A stretch of DNA of 64,000 nt from the NCBI RefSeq assembly GCF_002976435.1, contig NZ_PUGF01000008.1, positions 124,001 through 188,000 on the forward strand, written 5' to 3'. Position 1 is the first letter of the stretch. Each line of letters starts with the position of its first letter. Shown in pieces: positions 36,283-46,457 of the stretch. Below the pieces are notes generated by a model that was not told where the DNA came from, searched no databases, and was given only the letters and a program-made list of their open reading frames with translations. This DNA comes from Solimicrobium silvestre. Lineage in GTDB: Bacteria > Pseudomonadota > Gammaproteobacteria > Burkholderiales > Burkholderiaceae_D. Made by a program: the position numbers and the translations under genes.

Positions 36283-37601
36283 GCTGCCGCCACTTGTTCA
36301 AATACAGACAAAGTACGCTGCCCTAACAAGGCACACTCTTCATCATTCAAAATATACGGCGGCATTAAATACACCGTATTGCCGATCGGCCGTAATAACA
36401 GTTCTTGCGTTAACGCCGCCTTGAAAAAACGTGATGAAAATCCGGCACTGACATCCACAGCATCAAACGCCCAGATCATGCCGCGCTGACGGAAGTTCTT
36501 AACTTTCGCATGCAGTGCGAGTGGCGCTAATGCGGCAGTTATTTTAGCCGCACGTTCAACGTTATTCTCCAACACGTTATCTTGTTCAAAAATTTCCAGC
36601 GTTGCCAATGCCGCCCGACAAGCCAAAGGATTTCCAGTGTAAGAGTGGGAATGTAAAAAGCCGCGTTTAACATCTTGATGATAAAACGCCTGATACACTT
36701 TATCTGTCGTCATGACTAAAGACAGCGGCAAATAACCGCCGCTAATCCCTTTAGACAAACACATAAAATCAGGCCAAATCGCCGCTTGTTCACACGCAAA
36801 AAAAGTACCGGTTCGGCCGCAACCCACCGCAATTTCATCGGCAATTAAATGCACCTGATATTTGTCGCATAAGGCACGCAGTAATTGCAAATAGAGCGGG
36901 TCATGCATAGCGAAACCGGTTGCGCATTGCACTAACGGTTCCACTATCATCGCGGCAATTTTGGTGCTGCGTTGCTCAAATAATTTTTCTACTTCAGCTA
37001 TTGCGCGACGCGCCACGTCTTGCGCCGTTTCGCCATCTATAGCCTGACGCGCATCCGGCGACATCACCACATGCGCCGAGCCGATCAAGGGGCCATAGGC
37101 GTCACGGAATAATGCCACGTCGGTTACCGCCAAGGCTCCGATGGTTTCACCGTGATAACTACCTTTTAAGCAAACGAATTCACGCTTGTCTCCCAGCCCC
37201 AGATTGCTCCAGCTATGAAAGCTCATTTTGAGCGCGATTTCCACTGCCGAAGCACCGTCCGATGCAAAAAAACAATGGCCTAATGCATGACCGGTTTTTT
37301 CGGATAACTGTTCCGACAAACGGATGACAGGCTCATGCGTAAAACCCGCCAGCATAACGTGTTCCAATTTATCCAGCTGATCTTTTAACGCGGCATTAAT
37401 ACGCGGATTTGCGTGACCAAATAAATTCACCCACCAGGAACTAATACCGTCTAAATAGCGATTGCCATCCGCGTCAAATAACCATGCGCCGCGACCATGA
37501 CTAATCGGCACCAACGGCATAGTCTCGTGATGCTGCATTTGCGTACAAGGATGCCAGACATGCTGCAGACTGCGGTCTATCCAATTGCTGTTTGACTTCA
37601 A
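36279..37601 (-). CDS. bioA: Adenosylmethionine-8-amino-7-oxononanoate aminotransferase
   Basis: A 440-residue PLP aminotransferase that converts 8-amino-7-oxononanoate to 7,8-diaminononanoate, using S-adenosylmethionine. The start is a TTG at 37601 with an AAGGA ribosome-binding site 9-10 nt before it. WHPCTQMQHHE, DGISSWWVNLFGHANPRIN, FFASDGASAVEIALKMSFHSW, GSYHGETIGALAVTD and CLSKGISGGYLPLS (PLP-Lys) are BioA signatures. It is the first gene of the biotin operon. No BirA-type operator is recognisable in the 71-bp gap before it. Confidence 0.95.
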   Translation of the reverse strand: MKSNSNWIDRSLQHVWHPCTQMQHHETMPLVPISHGRGAWLFDADGNRYLDGISSWWVNLFGHANPRINAALKDQLDKLEHVMLAGFTHEPVIRLSEQLSEKTGHALGHCFFASDGASAVEIALKMSFHSWSNLGLGDKREFVCLKGSYHGETIGALAVTDVALFRDAYGPLIGSAHVVMSPDARQAIDGETAQDVARRAIAEVEKLFEQRSTKIAAMIVEPLVQCATGFAMHDPLYLQLLRALCDKYQVHLIADEIAVGCGRTGTFFACEQAAIWPDFMCLSKGISGGYLPLSLVMTTDKVYQAFYHQDVKRGFLHSHSYTGNPLACRAALATLEIFEQDNVLENNVERAAKITAALAPLALHAKVKNFRQRGMIWAFDAVDVSAGFSSRFFKAALTQELLLRPIGNTVYLMPPYILNDEECALLGQRTLSVFEQVAAA

Positions 37602-37644
37602 CTTTTTTCCTTACTAATTCTAATGTGCGTTGACACCGATCTTC

Positions 37645-37660
37645 GTAGAGGTGCCCCTAC
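37645..37660. repeat. Short remnant of palindromic repeat
   Basis: GTAGAGGTGCCCCTAC looks like the two ends of the 49229-49294 palindrome joined with the centre deleted. It lies between the liuC stop and the bioA start. Confidence 0.45.
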
Positions 37661-37672
37661 CATTTTGATATT

Positions 37673-38467
37673 CTAGTTTACCGGCAACAACCAATTCGGC
37701 TTACGTTTTTCCAGGAACGAAGCAACACCTTCACGTCCTTCTTCTGAGGTCCGGATTGCAGCAATACGCTCTGCTGTATACGCCAGCAAATCTTCATCGA
37801 TTTCGGCACTGGTGACATCTTCTACCAACCATTTAGCTTCGATGACCGCGTTCGGGCTGTTATTCACAATCGCGTTGACCAACTGCGCTACGGTTTCATC
37901 CAATTGCTCTGCCGCGACAACTTCATGCACAAAGCCAATCCGATGCGCTTCTTTTGCAGAAAAACGTTCCGCAGTAATAAAATAACGACGTGCCGCATTC
38001 GCGCCCATCGCCTTAATAACGTAAGGGGAGATTGTCGCAGGAATTAAACCGAGCTTGACTTCACTCAAACAAAATTGCGCCGACTCTACTGCGACTGAAA
38101 TATCACAAGCTGCCGCCAATCCCATACCACCGGCATAGCAATCACCTTGCACTTTGGCGATAACCGGTTTTGGGCAACCAAAGATTTGGTACAACATCTC
38201 GGCTAATTGCTCGGCATCGGCCAGATTTTCTTCTGGCGTATAGGTCGCCATTTTTTTCATCCAGTTGAGATCTGCACCGGCACAAAATGACGGGCCATTC
38301 GCGGCCAAGACAATAACTCGAACCTCTGAATTTTGTCCTAACTCTTGAAATACTTCGGTTAATTCCGCGATCACGACCTCGTTAAACGCATTCCTTACTT
38401 CAGGGCGATTTAAAGTTACCGTTGCCGCGCCGCGTGCTATTTCTACCAGTAGTGTTTGATATGTCAT
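37673..38467 (-). CDS. liuC: Methylglutaconyl-CoA hydratase (enoyl-CoA hydratase family)
   Basis: A 264-residue crotonase. The start at 38467 (MTYQTLLVEIARGAATVTLNRPEVRNAFN) is supported by AGGAAC 9 nt upstream. The oxyanion-hole motifs ANGPSFCAGADLNWMKKM and GDCYAGGMGLAAACDISVA are present, and FCLSEVKLGLIPATISPYVIKAMG fits. It hydrates 3-methylglutaconyl-CoA to HMG-CoA between the methylcrotonyl-CoA carboxylase and HMG-CoA lyase steps. It is 10 bp after the carboxylase beta gene. Confidence 0.92.
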   Translation of the reverse strand: MTYQTLLVEIARGAATVTLNRPEVRNAFNEVVIAELTEVFQELGQNSEVRVIVLAANGPSFCAGADLNWMKKMATYTPEENLADAEQLAEMLYQIFGCPKPVIAKVQGDCYAGGMGLAAACDISVAVESAQFCLSEVKLGLIPATISPYVIKAMGANAARRYFITAERFSAKEAHRIGFVHEVVAAEQLDETVAQLVNAIVNNSPNAVIEAKWLVEDVTSAEIDEDLLAYTAERIAAIRTSEEGREGVASFLEKRKPNWLLPVN

Positions 38468-38477
38468 TTTGTTGTTC

Positions 38478-40082
38478 CTACATTCTGAATAAGCCAAATT
38501 TTGTTTCTGGAATTGGCGCATTCAGCGCCGCCGACAAACCTAAACCCAACACCATACGCGTATCTGCCGGATCAATAACACCGTCATCCCAAAGACGTGC
38601 GCTGGCAAAATACGGATGACCCTGATGTTCGTATTGCTCTTTAATTGGCTGCTTGAATTGCGCTTCTTCTTCCGCTGACCATGCGCCGCCTTTGGCTTCG
38701 ATACCATCGCGTTTTACCGTCGCCAATACGCTGGCAGCCTGCTCACCGCCCATCACTGAAATACGTGCGTTTGGCCACATCCACAAAAACCGTGGGGAAA
38801 ATGCACGACCGCACATGCCGTAATTCCCGGCACCAAAACTACCGCCAATAATCACGGTAAATTTAGGTACTGCTGCGGTTGCCACGGCCGTTACCATCTT
38901 GGCACCGTTACGGGCAATTCCTTCGTTTTCATATTTACGACCAACCATAAAGCCGGTGATATTTTGCAAGAAAACCAAAGGAATTTTGCGCTGGCAGCAT
39001 AGTTCGATAAAGTGCGTGCCTTTTAAAGCCGACTCGGAAAATAAAATACCGTTGTTGGCAATAATACCGACCGGCATGCCGTGGATGTGCGCAAAACCAC
39101 AGACCAGAGTTGTGCCGTAACGCGCTTTAAATTCATCAAACACACTGCCATCGACTACCCGTGCGATGACTTCGCGCACATCAAACGGCTTGCGTGTATC
39201 AACCGGAATCACACCATACAATTCTTGCGCCGGATAGGCAGGCTCTACAACTTCCTGCAACTTTAACTGACTAGGTTTTTGGCGATTTAAATTTGCCACG
39301 ATAGTGCGCGCCATGGACAACGCATGCATATCATTTTGAGCCAGATGATCGACCACGCCGGATAAGCGCGTATGTACATCACCACCGCCCAAATCTTCGG
39401 CACTGACGACTTCACCGGTAGCGGCTTTAACCAACGGTGGGCCGCCTAGGAAAATGGTGCCCTGGTTTTTAACGATAATCGATTCATCGCTCATTGCTGG
39501 CACATATGCGCCGCCAGCGGTGCAAGAACCCATAACGACGGCAATTTGTGGAATACCTTGCGCAGATAAATTAGCCTGGTTAAAAAATATCCGGCCGAAA
39601 TGATCACGATCAGGAAATACCTCGTCTTGATTCGGCAAATTAGCGCCGCCGCTATCAACCAGATAAACGCACGGCAAGTTATTTTGCTCGGCAATTTCTT
39701 GTGCGCGGATATGTTTTTTTACGGTTAGCGGGTAATAGGTTCCGCCCTTGACTGTGGCGTCGTTACAGACGATCACGCATTCCTGGCCAGAAATCCGGCC
39801 AATACCTGTGATCACACCGGCACAAGGCGCTGCGTTGTGATACATCTCGAAGGCAGCAAGTTGTGAGAATTCTAAAAACGGTGTGCCGGGATCAAGCAGC
39901 ATTTGTACGCGATCTCTTGGCAATAATTTACCGCGTGCTAAATGCTTTTTACGGGCATCGTCACCGCCACCCAACAGGATTTTTTCAATTTTATTTTTCA
40001 GGTCATCCACCACGACTTGCATCGCTGCGACGTTGGCTTTGAATTCTTCTGAGCGTGGTGCTAATTTAGATTCTAATTTCAT
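38478..40082 (-). CDS. mccB: Methylcrotonyl-CoA carboxylase beta (carboxyltransferase) subunit
   Basis: A 534-residue carboxyltransferase (also liuB). [100 protein letters not shown] and the C-terminal [39 protein letters not shown] are the diagnostic acyl-CoA-binding features. It transfers carboxylate from biotin to 3-methylcrotonyl-CoA. Its partner is encoded at 30864-32855, separated from it by liuC and the biotin operon. Confidence 0.95.
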   Translation of the reverse strand: MKLESKLAPRSEEFKANVAAMQVVVDDLKNKIEKILLGGGDDARKKHLARGKLLPRDRVQMLLDPGTPFLEFSQLAAFEMYHNAAPCAGVITGIGRISGQECVIVCNDATVKGGTYYPLTVKKHIRAQEIAEQNNLPCVYLVDSGGANLPNQDEVFPDRDHFGRIFFNQANLSAQGIPQIAVVMGSCTAGGAYVPAMSDESIIVKNQGTIFLGGPPLVKAATGEVVSAEDLGGGDVHTRLSGVVDHLAQNDMHALSMARTIVANLNRQKPSQLKLQEVVEPAYPAQELYGVIPVDTRKPFDVREVIARVVDGSVFDEFKARYGTTLVCGFAHIHGMPVGIIANNGILFSESALKGTHFIELCCQRKIPLVFLQNITGFMVGRKYENEGIARNGAKMVTAVATAAVPKFTVIIGGSFGAGNYGMCGRAFSPRFLWMWPNARISVMGGEQAASVLATVKRDGIEAKGGAWSAEEEAQFKQPIKEQYEHQGHPYFASARLWDDGVIDPADTRMVLGLGLSAALNAPIPETKFGLFRM

Positions 40083-40097
40083 ATTTACTTTGCTTTT

Positions 40098-40490
40098 TTA
40101 TTTTGAAAAAACGCCATCTTTATACAACCATTGACCGCCTTCACAAACAAACCGGCTAGTTTCATGCAGCTGTTCTGCGCGTCCGTTAATTTTGTATTTG
40201 GCGATAAATTCAACTGTTGCAGTTAGCTGCTCCTGATGATGCGACAGTACTTTAAGTGATATCCATTTACAGGAATCCTGCTCACGCATCACTTCTTTCA
40301 GGCGAGTACTTGGATGCCAGCTTTTTTGCAAATACACTTCGTTTTCCAGCGTATAAGCGGTGTATCTTGAACGCATTAATGCTTCTGCATCGGGAGCTAA
40401 TTCCGCACCGCTTATATAACGGCCGCAACAACTTTCATACGTCGGTCCCAAACCGCAAGGGCAGAGCGGTTCCTGTTTAGATTTGGCCAT
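40098..40490 (-). CDS. ychJ: YchJ/UPF0225 family SEC-C motif protein
   Basis: A 130-residue protein. The N-terminal SEC-C metal-binding motif CPCGLGPTYESCCGRYI is complete, followed by EALMRSRYTAYTLENEVYLQKSWHPSTR and FIAKYKINGRAEQLHETSRFV, both typical of the YchJ family. The function is unknown; a zinc-binding and protein-interaction role is presumed. It overlaps the isomerase gene by 14 bp (40477-40490). Confidence 0.9.
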   Translation of the reverse strand: MAKSKQEPLCPCGLGPTYESCCGRYISGAELAPDAEALMRSRYTAYTLENEVYLQKSWHPSTRLKEVMREQDSCKWISLKVLSHHQEQLTATVEFIAKYKINGRAEQLHETSRFVCEGGQWLYKDGVFSK

Positions 40491-41082
40491 TTTTTAACAG
40501 TGCTTCTATTTGGTCAAACCGATCAAAACCCCAGAACGGTTCGCCATCAATGATGACAAATGGCGCGCCGAAAACACCTTGCTCTTGTGCTGCATCGACT
40601 TCTGCTTTTAATTGCGCTTTTATTTCAGGACTAGATATTTCATTGGCCAATGTATCGCCATCAAACCCAAGCCGATTCGCTATTTGCACGACATGCTCAA
40701 TTTCGCCAATATTTATGCCATCGACAAAATAAGCTTGATACGCAGCCTTGGCGAACTTGATCGCGCTGTCTTCTCCTAATTTATTTGCAATCCACAACAT
40801 CGCTCTGGCGGTGTTCTGTGTGCTAATTGGGAAGTGCTCTGGCTGCTGAAAGGGAATAGCGTGAAATCTGGCGCTGCGCTTTAAGTCGTGTAGTGAATAT
40901 GTGCCTTTCAACGGTACATCGACGAGCGGCAGCGTTCCCGTGGTTTTAAAAATCACGCCTAACAAAATCGGATGCCACTCAACTTGCTGCGCATATTTTG
41001 CCGCTAACTGGTCGATCCGCATGGCCGCTAAATAGCCGTAGGGTGAAGTGAAATCAAAATAGAAATGGATAGTTGAACTCAT
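40477..41082 (-). CDS. 2-hydroxychromene-2-carboxylate isomerase-like (DsbA family)
   Basis: A 201-residue thioredoxin-fold enzyme. FYFDFTSPYGYLAAMRIDQLAAKYAQQVEWHPILLGVIFKTTG and FQQPEHFPISTQNTARAMLWI, then GVFGAPFVIIDGEPFWGFDRFDQIEALL, match HCCA isomerase and kappa-class GST-like proteins. The catalytic Ser in SPYGY is present. It uses glutathione in aromatic catabolism in known cases; here the substrate is unknown. GGAGCAG precedes the ATG. It overlaps ychJ and is part of the liu-linked series of minus-strand genes. Confidence 0.87.
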   Translation of the reverse strand: MSSTIHFYFDFTSPYGYLAAMRIDQLAAKYAQQVEWHPILLGVIFKTTGTLPLVDVPLKGTYSLHDLKRSARFHAIPFQQPEHFPISTQNTARAMLWIANKLGEDSAIKFAKAAYQAYFVDGINIGEIEHVVQIANRLGFDGDTLANEISSPEIKAQLKAEVDAAQEQGVFGAPFVIIDGEPFWGFDRFDQIEALLKNGQI

Positions 41083-41106
41083 CGCTGCTCCGTTTTTTGC
41101 TTAGAT

Positions 41107-42243
41107 TTATTCTTGCGCCAATGATCGGCCAATAATGATTTTTTGAATGTCAGAAGTACCTTCGTAAATCTGGCATACGCGCACATCACGATAAATTCGT
41201 TCCACCGGAAAATCAGTCACATAACCGTAACCGCCATGAATTTGAATCGCATCGGAACAGACTTTTTCAGCCATTTCTGACGCAAATAATTTTGCCATTG
41301 CCGCTTCTTTCAAGCACGGCATGCCCGCATCTTTCATGCTCGCCGCATGCCAGATTAACTGACGCGCCGCTTCAATTTGCGTCGCCATATCGGCCAACTT
41401 GAATTGCACCGCCTGATGTTCAAAAATCGGCTTACCAAAACTTTCACGCTCTTTAGCGTAGCTCAGTGCCGCTTCAAATGCGGCACGCGCCATACCAACC
41501 GATTGCGAGGCAATACCGATTCGCCCACCTTCCAAGCCGGACAAGGCAATTTTATAACCCTGACCTTCTTCACCAATTAAATTGGCGGCGGGAATGCGGC
41601 AGTTTTCAAATAAAATTTGCGCCGTGTCGGATGAATGCTGACCTAACTTTTCTTCTAATCGGGTAACGATATAGCCCGGTGTTTTAGTGGATACCCAAAA
41701 CGCGCTTATCCCTTTTTTGCCGGCATTTTTATCAGTGACCGCCATCACAATCGCCACATCCGCATACTTGCCGCTGGTGATAAATTGCTTCACGCCGTTA
41801 ATCACGTATTCATCGCCGTCTTTGACGGCGGTAGTACGCAGTGCACCAGCGTCACTGCCGACATGCGGCTCTGTTAAACAGAACGCACCTAACATGCTGC
41901 CTTGCGCTAATGGACGCAGCCATTGTTCCTTTTGCGCGTCATTGGCGTACATCATGGCGATCGAGCAAACCGGGCAGTTGTTCACAGAAATAACTGTGGA
42001 GGTTCCTCCATCACCGGCGGCGATTTCTTCCAATACCAACGCCAGCGATAAATAATCCATGCCGGCACCGCCCCATTTTTCTGGTACGGCCACACCAAAC
42101 GCGCCAAGCTGCGCCAATTGCGTTAATTCTTCTTGCGGGAAGTGATGTTCTTTATCCCAGCGCGCTGCATTCGGCGCTAAACGTTCTTGCGAAAATTCAC
42201 GCAACGCTTCGCGTATCATTTGGTGTTCAGATGTCAGTATCAT
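41107..42243 (-). CDS. Acyl-CoA dehydrogenase (short/branched-chain type)
   Basis: A 378-residue flavin enzyme. Signature AFCLTEPHVGSDAGALRTTA and QIHGGYGYVTDFPVERIYRDVRVCQIYEGTSDIQKIIIGR are present; the Glu of YEGTSDI is the usual catalytic base for short-chain dehydrogenases. It is distinct from the isovaleryl-CoA dehydrogenase at 47390, which has Ala in that place. A likely substrate is butyryl- or 2-methyl-branched acyl-CoA (isoleucine or valine degradation). It transfers electrons to ETF. Ribosome-binding site is weak. Confidence 0.9.
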   Translation of the reverse strand: MILTSEHQMIREALREFSQERLAPNAARWDKEHHFPQEELTQLAQLGAFGVAVPEKWGGAGMDYLSLALVLEEIAAGDGGTSTVISVNNCPVCSIAMMYANDAQKEQWLRPLAQGSMLGAFCLTEPHVGSDAGALRTTAVKDGDEYVINGVKQFITSGKYADVAIVMAVTDKNAGKKGISAFWVSTKTPGYIVTRLEEKLGQHSSDTAQILFENCRIPAANLIGEEGQGYKIALSGLEGGRIGIASQSVGMARAAFEAALSYAKERESFGKPIFEHQAVQFKLADMATQIEAARQLIWHAASMKDAGMPCLKEAAMAKLFASEMAEKVCSDAIQIHGGYGYVTDFPVERIYRDVRVCQIYEGTSDIQKIIIGRSLAQE

Positions 42244-42277
42244 AAATTTTTCTAGTGTGTTTCTATCTTAATTGGAC

Positions 42278-42946
42278 TTACCACGTCAGTTGTGTACCGT
42301 CGTAATTGTAAAACGTTCCATTATCTTGCTTGGTACGGGCGGCAATGGTCGCGCGGATTCCTGCGGCACTTTGTTCACCGGACAGGGTTGCTCCTGCACC
42401 ACCCATCTCTGTACGCACCCAACCCGGATGCATGGCAATGCTGACCATTTCCGGGAAGCTGTGTGCAACATCCAACAGAACCGAATTCAAGGCGGCTTTA
42501 CTGGCGCGATACAGCCATGAACTCGCATCATTGCGCATCGATAACGAACCCATCATCGACGAAATTACCGCCAACCGGCCGTTGGAAGCAGCCACAATCG
42601 GTGCGATGATCGGTAGCAAGCGCATCGCTGCTAACACGTTGGTTTGCATAACGTGATTAAACTCGTCAGCGCCTGGTGTATCCAAACCTTCGGTACGCGT
42701 TCCGATAACACCGGCACTTAAAATGGCGACATCAATTTTTTCATCATCGAGCCGCCAACCAATGGCAGCACAATCATTTAAATCGGTCACGTCTAGCGGC
42801 AATGGTGTCGCACCGATTGTGGATAACTTTTCCAAATCAGCAGCTTGCCGTGCCGTTGCCAGCACGCGCCAGCCGGCGGCATGATATTCCTGCACCAGGG
42901 CTAAACCTATGCCGCGTGAAGCTCCGATAATTAAGACTGTTGGCAT
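42278..42946 (-). CDS. Short-chain dehydrogenase/reductase
   Basis: A 222-residue SDR. MPTVLIIGASRGIGLALVQEY is the NAD(P) motif (GxxxGxG); AILSAGVIGT corresponds to NNAG; the active site is SSMMGSLSMRNDASSWLYRASKAALNSVL with Tyr-xxx-Lys. The C-terminus has SIAMHPGWVRTEMGG. The protein resembles C-factor-like SDRs. Its substrate is unknown; its place among acyl-CoA genes suggests a role in a related pathway, but this is inference. Confidence 0.85.
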   Translation of the reverse strand: MPTVLIIGASRGIGLALVQEYHAAGWRVLATARQAADLEKLSTIGATPLPLDVTDLNDCAAIGWRLDDEKIDVAILSAGVIGTRTEGLDTPGADEFNHVMQTNVLAAMRLLPIIAPIVAASNGRLAVISSMMGSLSMRNDASSWLYRASKAALNSVLLDVAHSFPEMVSIAMHPGWVRTEMGGAGATLSGEQSAAGIRATIAARTKQDNGTFYNYDGTQLTW

Positions 42947-42962
42947 TTTTTTCTAACTATTT

Positions 42963-43352
42963 TTAGTTAAGATTCGGTAATCGGGCAGTAACTTCGATTT
43001 CAATTTTCATACGTGGATCAATTAAGCCGACCACCATCGCCGTTGCGGCTGGTCGGGCATTAACAAAATACTGTCCAAAAATTGGCGCGACTTGCTCAAA
43101 ATAACTCGCGTCGGTGATTAAATAATGCACTCGAACTACATCATCCAATCCTGCTCCTGCTTGTTTTAATGCCGCTTCAATATTTTTAAAGATTTGATGT
43201 GTTTGGTCGATCAAGTCGGCATCTATCGTCATTGCGTCATAATTAAAACCGGTAGTGCCAGACACATGCACCAAACCATGCTCAACTACGGCACGGCTAT
43301 AGCCTGCTAATTTTTCAAAGTCGGAACCGGATGAAATTAATTTTTTGCTCAT
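42963..43352 (-). CDS. RidA-family protein
   Basis: A 129-residue protein of the RidA/YjgF group. ISSGSDFEKLAGYSRAVVEHGLVHVSGTTGFNYD, then HQIFKNIEAALKQAGAGLDDVVRVHYLITD and RPAATAMVVGLIDPRMKIEIEVTARL. RidA deaminates reactive enamine/imine products of PLP dehydratases. A PLP threonine/serine dehydratase-like gene lies in the same cluster (46458-47387), a meaningful pairing. It follows a terminator at 43377-43404, so its expression may depend on read-through or a separate promoter. Confidence 0.88.
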   Translation of the reverse strand: MSKKLISSGSDFEKLAGYSRAVVEHGLVHVSGTTGFNYDAMTIDADLIDQTHQIFKNIEAALKQAGAGLDDVVRVHYLITDASYFEQVAPIFGQYFVNARPAATAMVVGLIDPRMKIEIEVTARLPNLN

Positions 43353-43376
43353 ATTTAATTCTCTAAATATTTGACG

Positions 43377-43404
43377 AAAAAAGGTGAGACCAAGCTCACC
43401 TTTT
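43377..43404 (-). terminator. Rho-independent terminator after thiolase gene
   Basis: Arms AAAAGGTGAG (43379-43388) and CTCACCTTTT (43395-43404) pair perfectly around a 6-nt loop ACCAAG. Read on the minus strand the hairpin is followed by a T-run (43377-43382). It lies just after the thiolase stop and before the RidA gene. Confidence 0.9.
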
Positions 43405-43422
43405 CTTTAACACACTAACGCA

Positions 43423-44616
43423 TTAAGCCAATTCAATCGCCATTGCAGTACCTTCACCGCCACCGATACACAGTGTTGCTACACCGCGCTTCAAGCCACG
43501 TTTTTGCAATGCGCCGATCAAAGTACAAATGATGCGAGCACCGGATGCGCCGATTGGATGACCCAAGGCACATGCGCCGCCGTGTACGTTGACTTTGCTG
43601 TGAGGAATATCAAACTCACGCATTGCGGCCATTGGCACGGTTGCGAAGGCTTCGTTGATTTCAAACAGGTCGACATCTTTCACTGACCAGCCGGTTTTCT
43701 TAAACAGTTTTTGCATCGCGCCAACCGGTGCGGTAGTAAACCAGTTTGGTTCTTGTGCATGCGTTGCATGACCAACTACTCGCGCTAAAATTTTGCAGCC
43801 AAGTTTTTTTGCTGTTTCTTCGCTCATCATAATCAACGCCGCAGCGCCGTCATTGATGGAAGAAGAAGAGGCAGCGGTAATGGTGCCGTCTTTTTTGAAT
43901 GCTGGTTTTAACGTTGGAATTTTGTCTAACTTGGCTTTTAACGGGCCTTCGTCTTTGTCGATAACGACGTCACCGGAACGACCTTTTACAGTCACTGGTG
44001 CGATTTCCCAGGCAAACGAACCATCTGCAGTTGCTGCTTGTGCACGCTTAACGGATTCAATGGCAAACGCATCTTGATCTTCACGGCTGAAATTATATTT
44101 TGCGGAGCATTCTTCGGCAAAAGTACCCATAGAACGGCCACCACCGGATTTTTCGTCACGGCTATAAGCGTCTTCCAAACCATCCAGCATCATGTGATCC
44201 ATTACCTGACCGTGACCGATACGATATCCACCGCGTGCTTTTGGCAATAAATACGGTGCGTTAGTCATGGACTCCATACCACCGGCAACGACGATATGGT
44301 TAGTACCAGCCAAAATGGAATCATGCGCCATCATGGCCGCTTTCATCGCTGAACCGCACATTTTTGACAAAGTTACCGCGCCTACCGAAATCGGCAAACC
44401 GGCAGCCAATGTTGCTTGACGTGCAGGAGCTTGACCTTGACCAGCCATTAAGCAGTTACCAAACAAAACTTCATCAACCATTTCTGGTTTTACGCCGGAA
44501 CGCTCTAAAGCGGCTTTAATGGCGACAGCACCTAACTGGCTTGCTGTTACTGATGAAAAATCACCTTGAAAAGCACCCATTGGTGTGCGAGCTGCACCAA
44601 CAATCACAATGTTCAT
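43423..44616 (-). CDS. Acetyl-CoA acetyltransferase (thiolase)
   Basis: A 397-residue thiolase. The start at 44616 (MNIVIVGAARTPMGAFQGDF) is supported by GGAG 7 nt upstream. TLSKMCGSAMKAAMMAHDSI carries the catalytic Cys near 88; NVHGGACALGHPIGASGARII carries the His; ATLCIGGGEGTAMAIEL carries the second Cys. In this cluster it can split acetoacetyl-CoA derived from acetoacetate into two acetyl-CoA, completing leucine breakdown. It is 22 bp after aceK and is followed by a strong terminator. Confidence 0.92.
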   Translation of the reverse strand: MNIVIVGAARTPMGAFQGDFSSVTASQLGAVAIKAALERSGVKPEMVDEVLFGNCLMAGQGQAPARQATLAAGLPISVGAVTLSKMCGSAMKAAMMAHDSILAGTNHIVVAGGMESMTNAPYLLPKARGGYRIGHGQVMDHMMLDGLEDAYSRDEKSGGGRSMGTFAEECSAKYNFSREDQDAFAIESVKRAQAATADGSFAWEIAPVTVKGRSGDVVIDKDEGPLKAKLDKIPTLKPAFKKDGTITAASSSSINDGAAALIMMSEETAKKLGCKILARVVGHATHAQEPNWFTTAPVGAMQKLFKKTGWSVKDVDLFEINEAFATVPMAAMREFDIPHSKVNVHGGACALGHPIGASGARIICTLIGALQKRGLKRGVATLCIGGGEGTAMAIELA

Positions 44617-44638
44617 ACTAATCTCCAAATTGTGCAGC

Positions 44639-46456
44639 CTAAGCTGCCGGGTTAAAGTCGGGGCCGGTGTTAATTCCAGATCCACGACTAGCTGACGAAT
44701 GACAAAATCTAATTTCTTGCGGGTAAGGGAAAACGTCTTCTACATGGCCTTCCATTATGCGCTTTTTGCATGCCTGCCAGTATCCAGGCGTCAACAAATC
44801 GGCATGATATTTCATGAAATATTCACGTACTTTGGCGTTCCCCAATAAAAACGGTGCAAATTGCTCTGGGAAAACATCATTTTTTGCTATGTGATACCAC
44901 GGTTCAGCAGCCATTTCATCTTCGTCGTTACGCGCTAATGGAATGCTGCGAAAATTGCAATCAACCGTGTATTCAATTTCATCGTAATCATAAAAAACTA
45001 CACGCCCTAAACGGGTTACGCCAAAATTTTTGTACAGCATATCACCGGGGAAAATATTGGCGGCGACCAGCTCTTTAATAGCGTTACCGTATTCACGAAT
45101 GCCATGTTCTATTGCCGCGTTATTGTGTTCTTTTTCTGCTTCCATTAACCAGATATTTAACGGCACCATGCGTCGTTCAATATACAAGTGCTTTATGACG
45201 ACTTCATTTTCATTTTCTTCCAGGACAGAAGGCGCATAACGTCTGATTTCAGCCAACAACGATTCGGTAATACGGCTGCGCGGAAAAGTCACATCGGAAT
45301 ATTCTAGCGTATCTGCCATGCGACCTACGCGGTCGTGATTTTTCACCAGCAGATATTTTTCTTTGATCAATTCTTTAGTGGTGTCCTTAGGCGGCGGAAA
45401 GCTGTCTTTAATCACTTTAAACACATACGGAAACGAGGGCAGGGCGAAGACCAGCATGACTAAACCGCGAATCCCCGGTGCTTCTTGAATTTGATCCGAT
45501 GAGTATCTTAAATGATGTAAAAAATCGCGGTAAAACAGGTTTTTTCCGTGCTTTTGCAAACCCAATACGGTATAAATTTCGCTACGCGGCTTGCGCGGCA
45601 TAATGCTGCGCAAAAATTGTACGTAGGCGGAGGGCACTTCCATGTCCACCATAAAATACGCACGCGTGAATGAAAACAGGACGGTGATTTGCACCGGATC
45701 TAACAGCACCGTATCCAAGATCAAATGATTATGGCGGTTATGTAAAATCGGAACGATGAAGGGATATTCACGATTACCGTTCACCACTTTGCCAACGATA
45801 TACGCGCCTTTATTGCGGAAAAATAAATTCGACAGCACTTGCAGTTGCTGATTCGGTTCAACCCGTTCTGCACCGATTAATTCATTTAAGCGCTGCGCGA
45901 TCGCCGTTACATCACGATCCAAATCAGCGAAGGGTGTCTCTAGCCGGAAATTGGTGATGATTCTTTTCAGCGAATAATGAAAGCCATCATTGGCAGGGTA
46001 ATACACGCGATAGGTGGGGAGGTGATCGCTCTCGATATAGTCGGTAGCGACAGCGGGGCGCATAAAAATAAAATCGTTGTTGTAATAATTACGATGCAAC
46101 ATTTTTGTGCACACCGAATTGAAGAAAGTTTCTGCCAATTCGGGTTGCATATGATCGATTAACAGCCCCATATAATGCAGCTTTACTTCGCGCCATACCG
46201 GATCGGTTAAGTCGGCTTCATCGTAGTCATCTTCCAGGATGGTTGCGCATTCGATGACCCGCTTATCGTAGTAAGAAATACGTTCCCGCGCGATTTTTTG
46301 TCCTTCTTTCCACTCCGCTAATTCAAAGCGCGTTTTTGCCTGTTGGCTCACTGCACGGAACAAACGGTAATGCTTGTTGAAGCCATCCAAAATGGTGCGC
46401 GCAATATCAAAAGCGATTTGCGAGGAGAGCAATTTAGGGAAGGCGACTTGTGGCAT
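44639..46456 (-). CDS. aceK: Isocitrate dehydrogenase kinase/phosphatase
   Basis: A 605-residue bifunctional enzyme. The start at 46456 ([26 protein letters not shown]) follows a GGAG about 11 nt upstream. [24 protein letters not shown] is the ATP-binding region, and [19 protein letters not shown] and [20 protein letters not shown] are family signatures. It switches isocitrate dehydrogenase by reversible phosphorylation, sending acetyl-CoA carbon to the glyoxylate shunt. Leucine degradation yields only acetyl-CoA and acetoacetate, so its location is functionally sensible. It is 1 base from the dehydratase stop. Confidence 0.95.
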   Translation of the reverse strand: MPQVAFPKLLSSQIAFDIARTILDGFNKHYRLFRAVSQQAKTRFELAEWKEGQKIARERISYYDKRVIECATILEDDYDEADLTDPVWREVKLHYMGLLIDHMQPELAETFFNSVCTKMLHRNYYNNDFIFMRPAVATDYIESDHLPTYRVYYPANDGFHYSLKRIITNFRLETPFADLDRDVTAIAQRLNELIGAERVEPNQQLQVLSNLFFRNKGAYIVGKVVNGNREYPFIVPILHNRHNHLILDTVLLDPVQITVLFSFTRAYFMVDMEVPSAYVQFLRSIMPRKPRSEIYTVLGLQKHGKNLFYRDFLHHLRYSSDQIQEAPGIRGLVMLVFALPSFPYVFKVIKDSFPPPKDTTKELIKEKYLLVKNHDRVGRMADTLEYSDVTFPRSRITESLLAEIRRYAPSVLEENENEVVIKHLYIERRMVPLNIWLMEAEKEHNNAAIEHGIREYGNAIKELVAANIFPGDMLYKNFGVTRLGRVVFYDYDEIEYTVDCNFRSIPLARNDEDEMAAEPWYHIAKNDVFPEQFAPFLLGNAKVREYFMKYHADLLTPGYWQACKKRIMEGHVEDVFPYPQEIRFCHSSASRGSGINTGPDFNPAA

Positions 46457-46457
46457 T

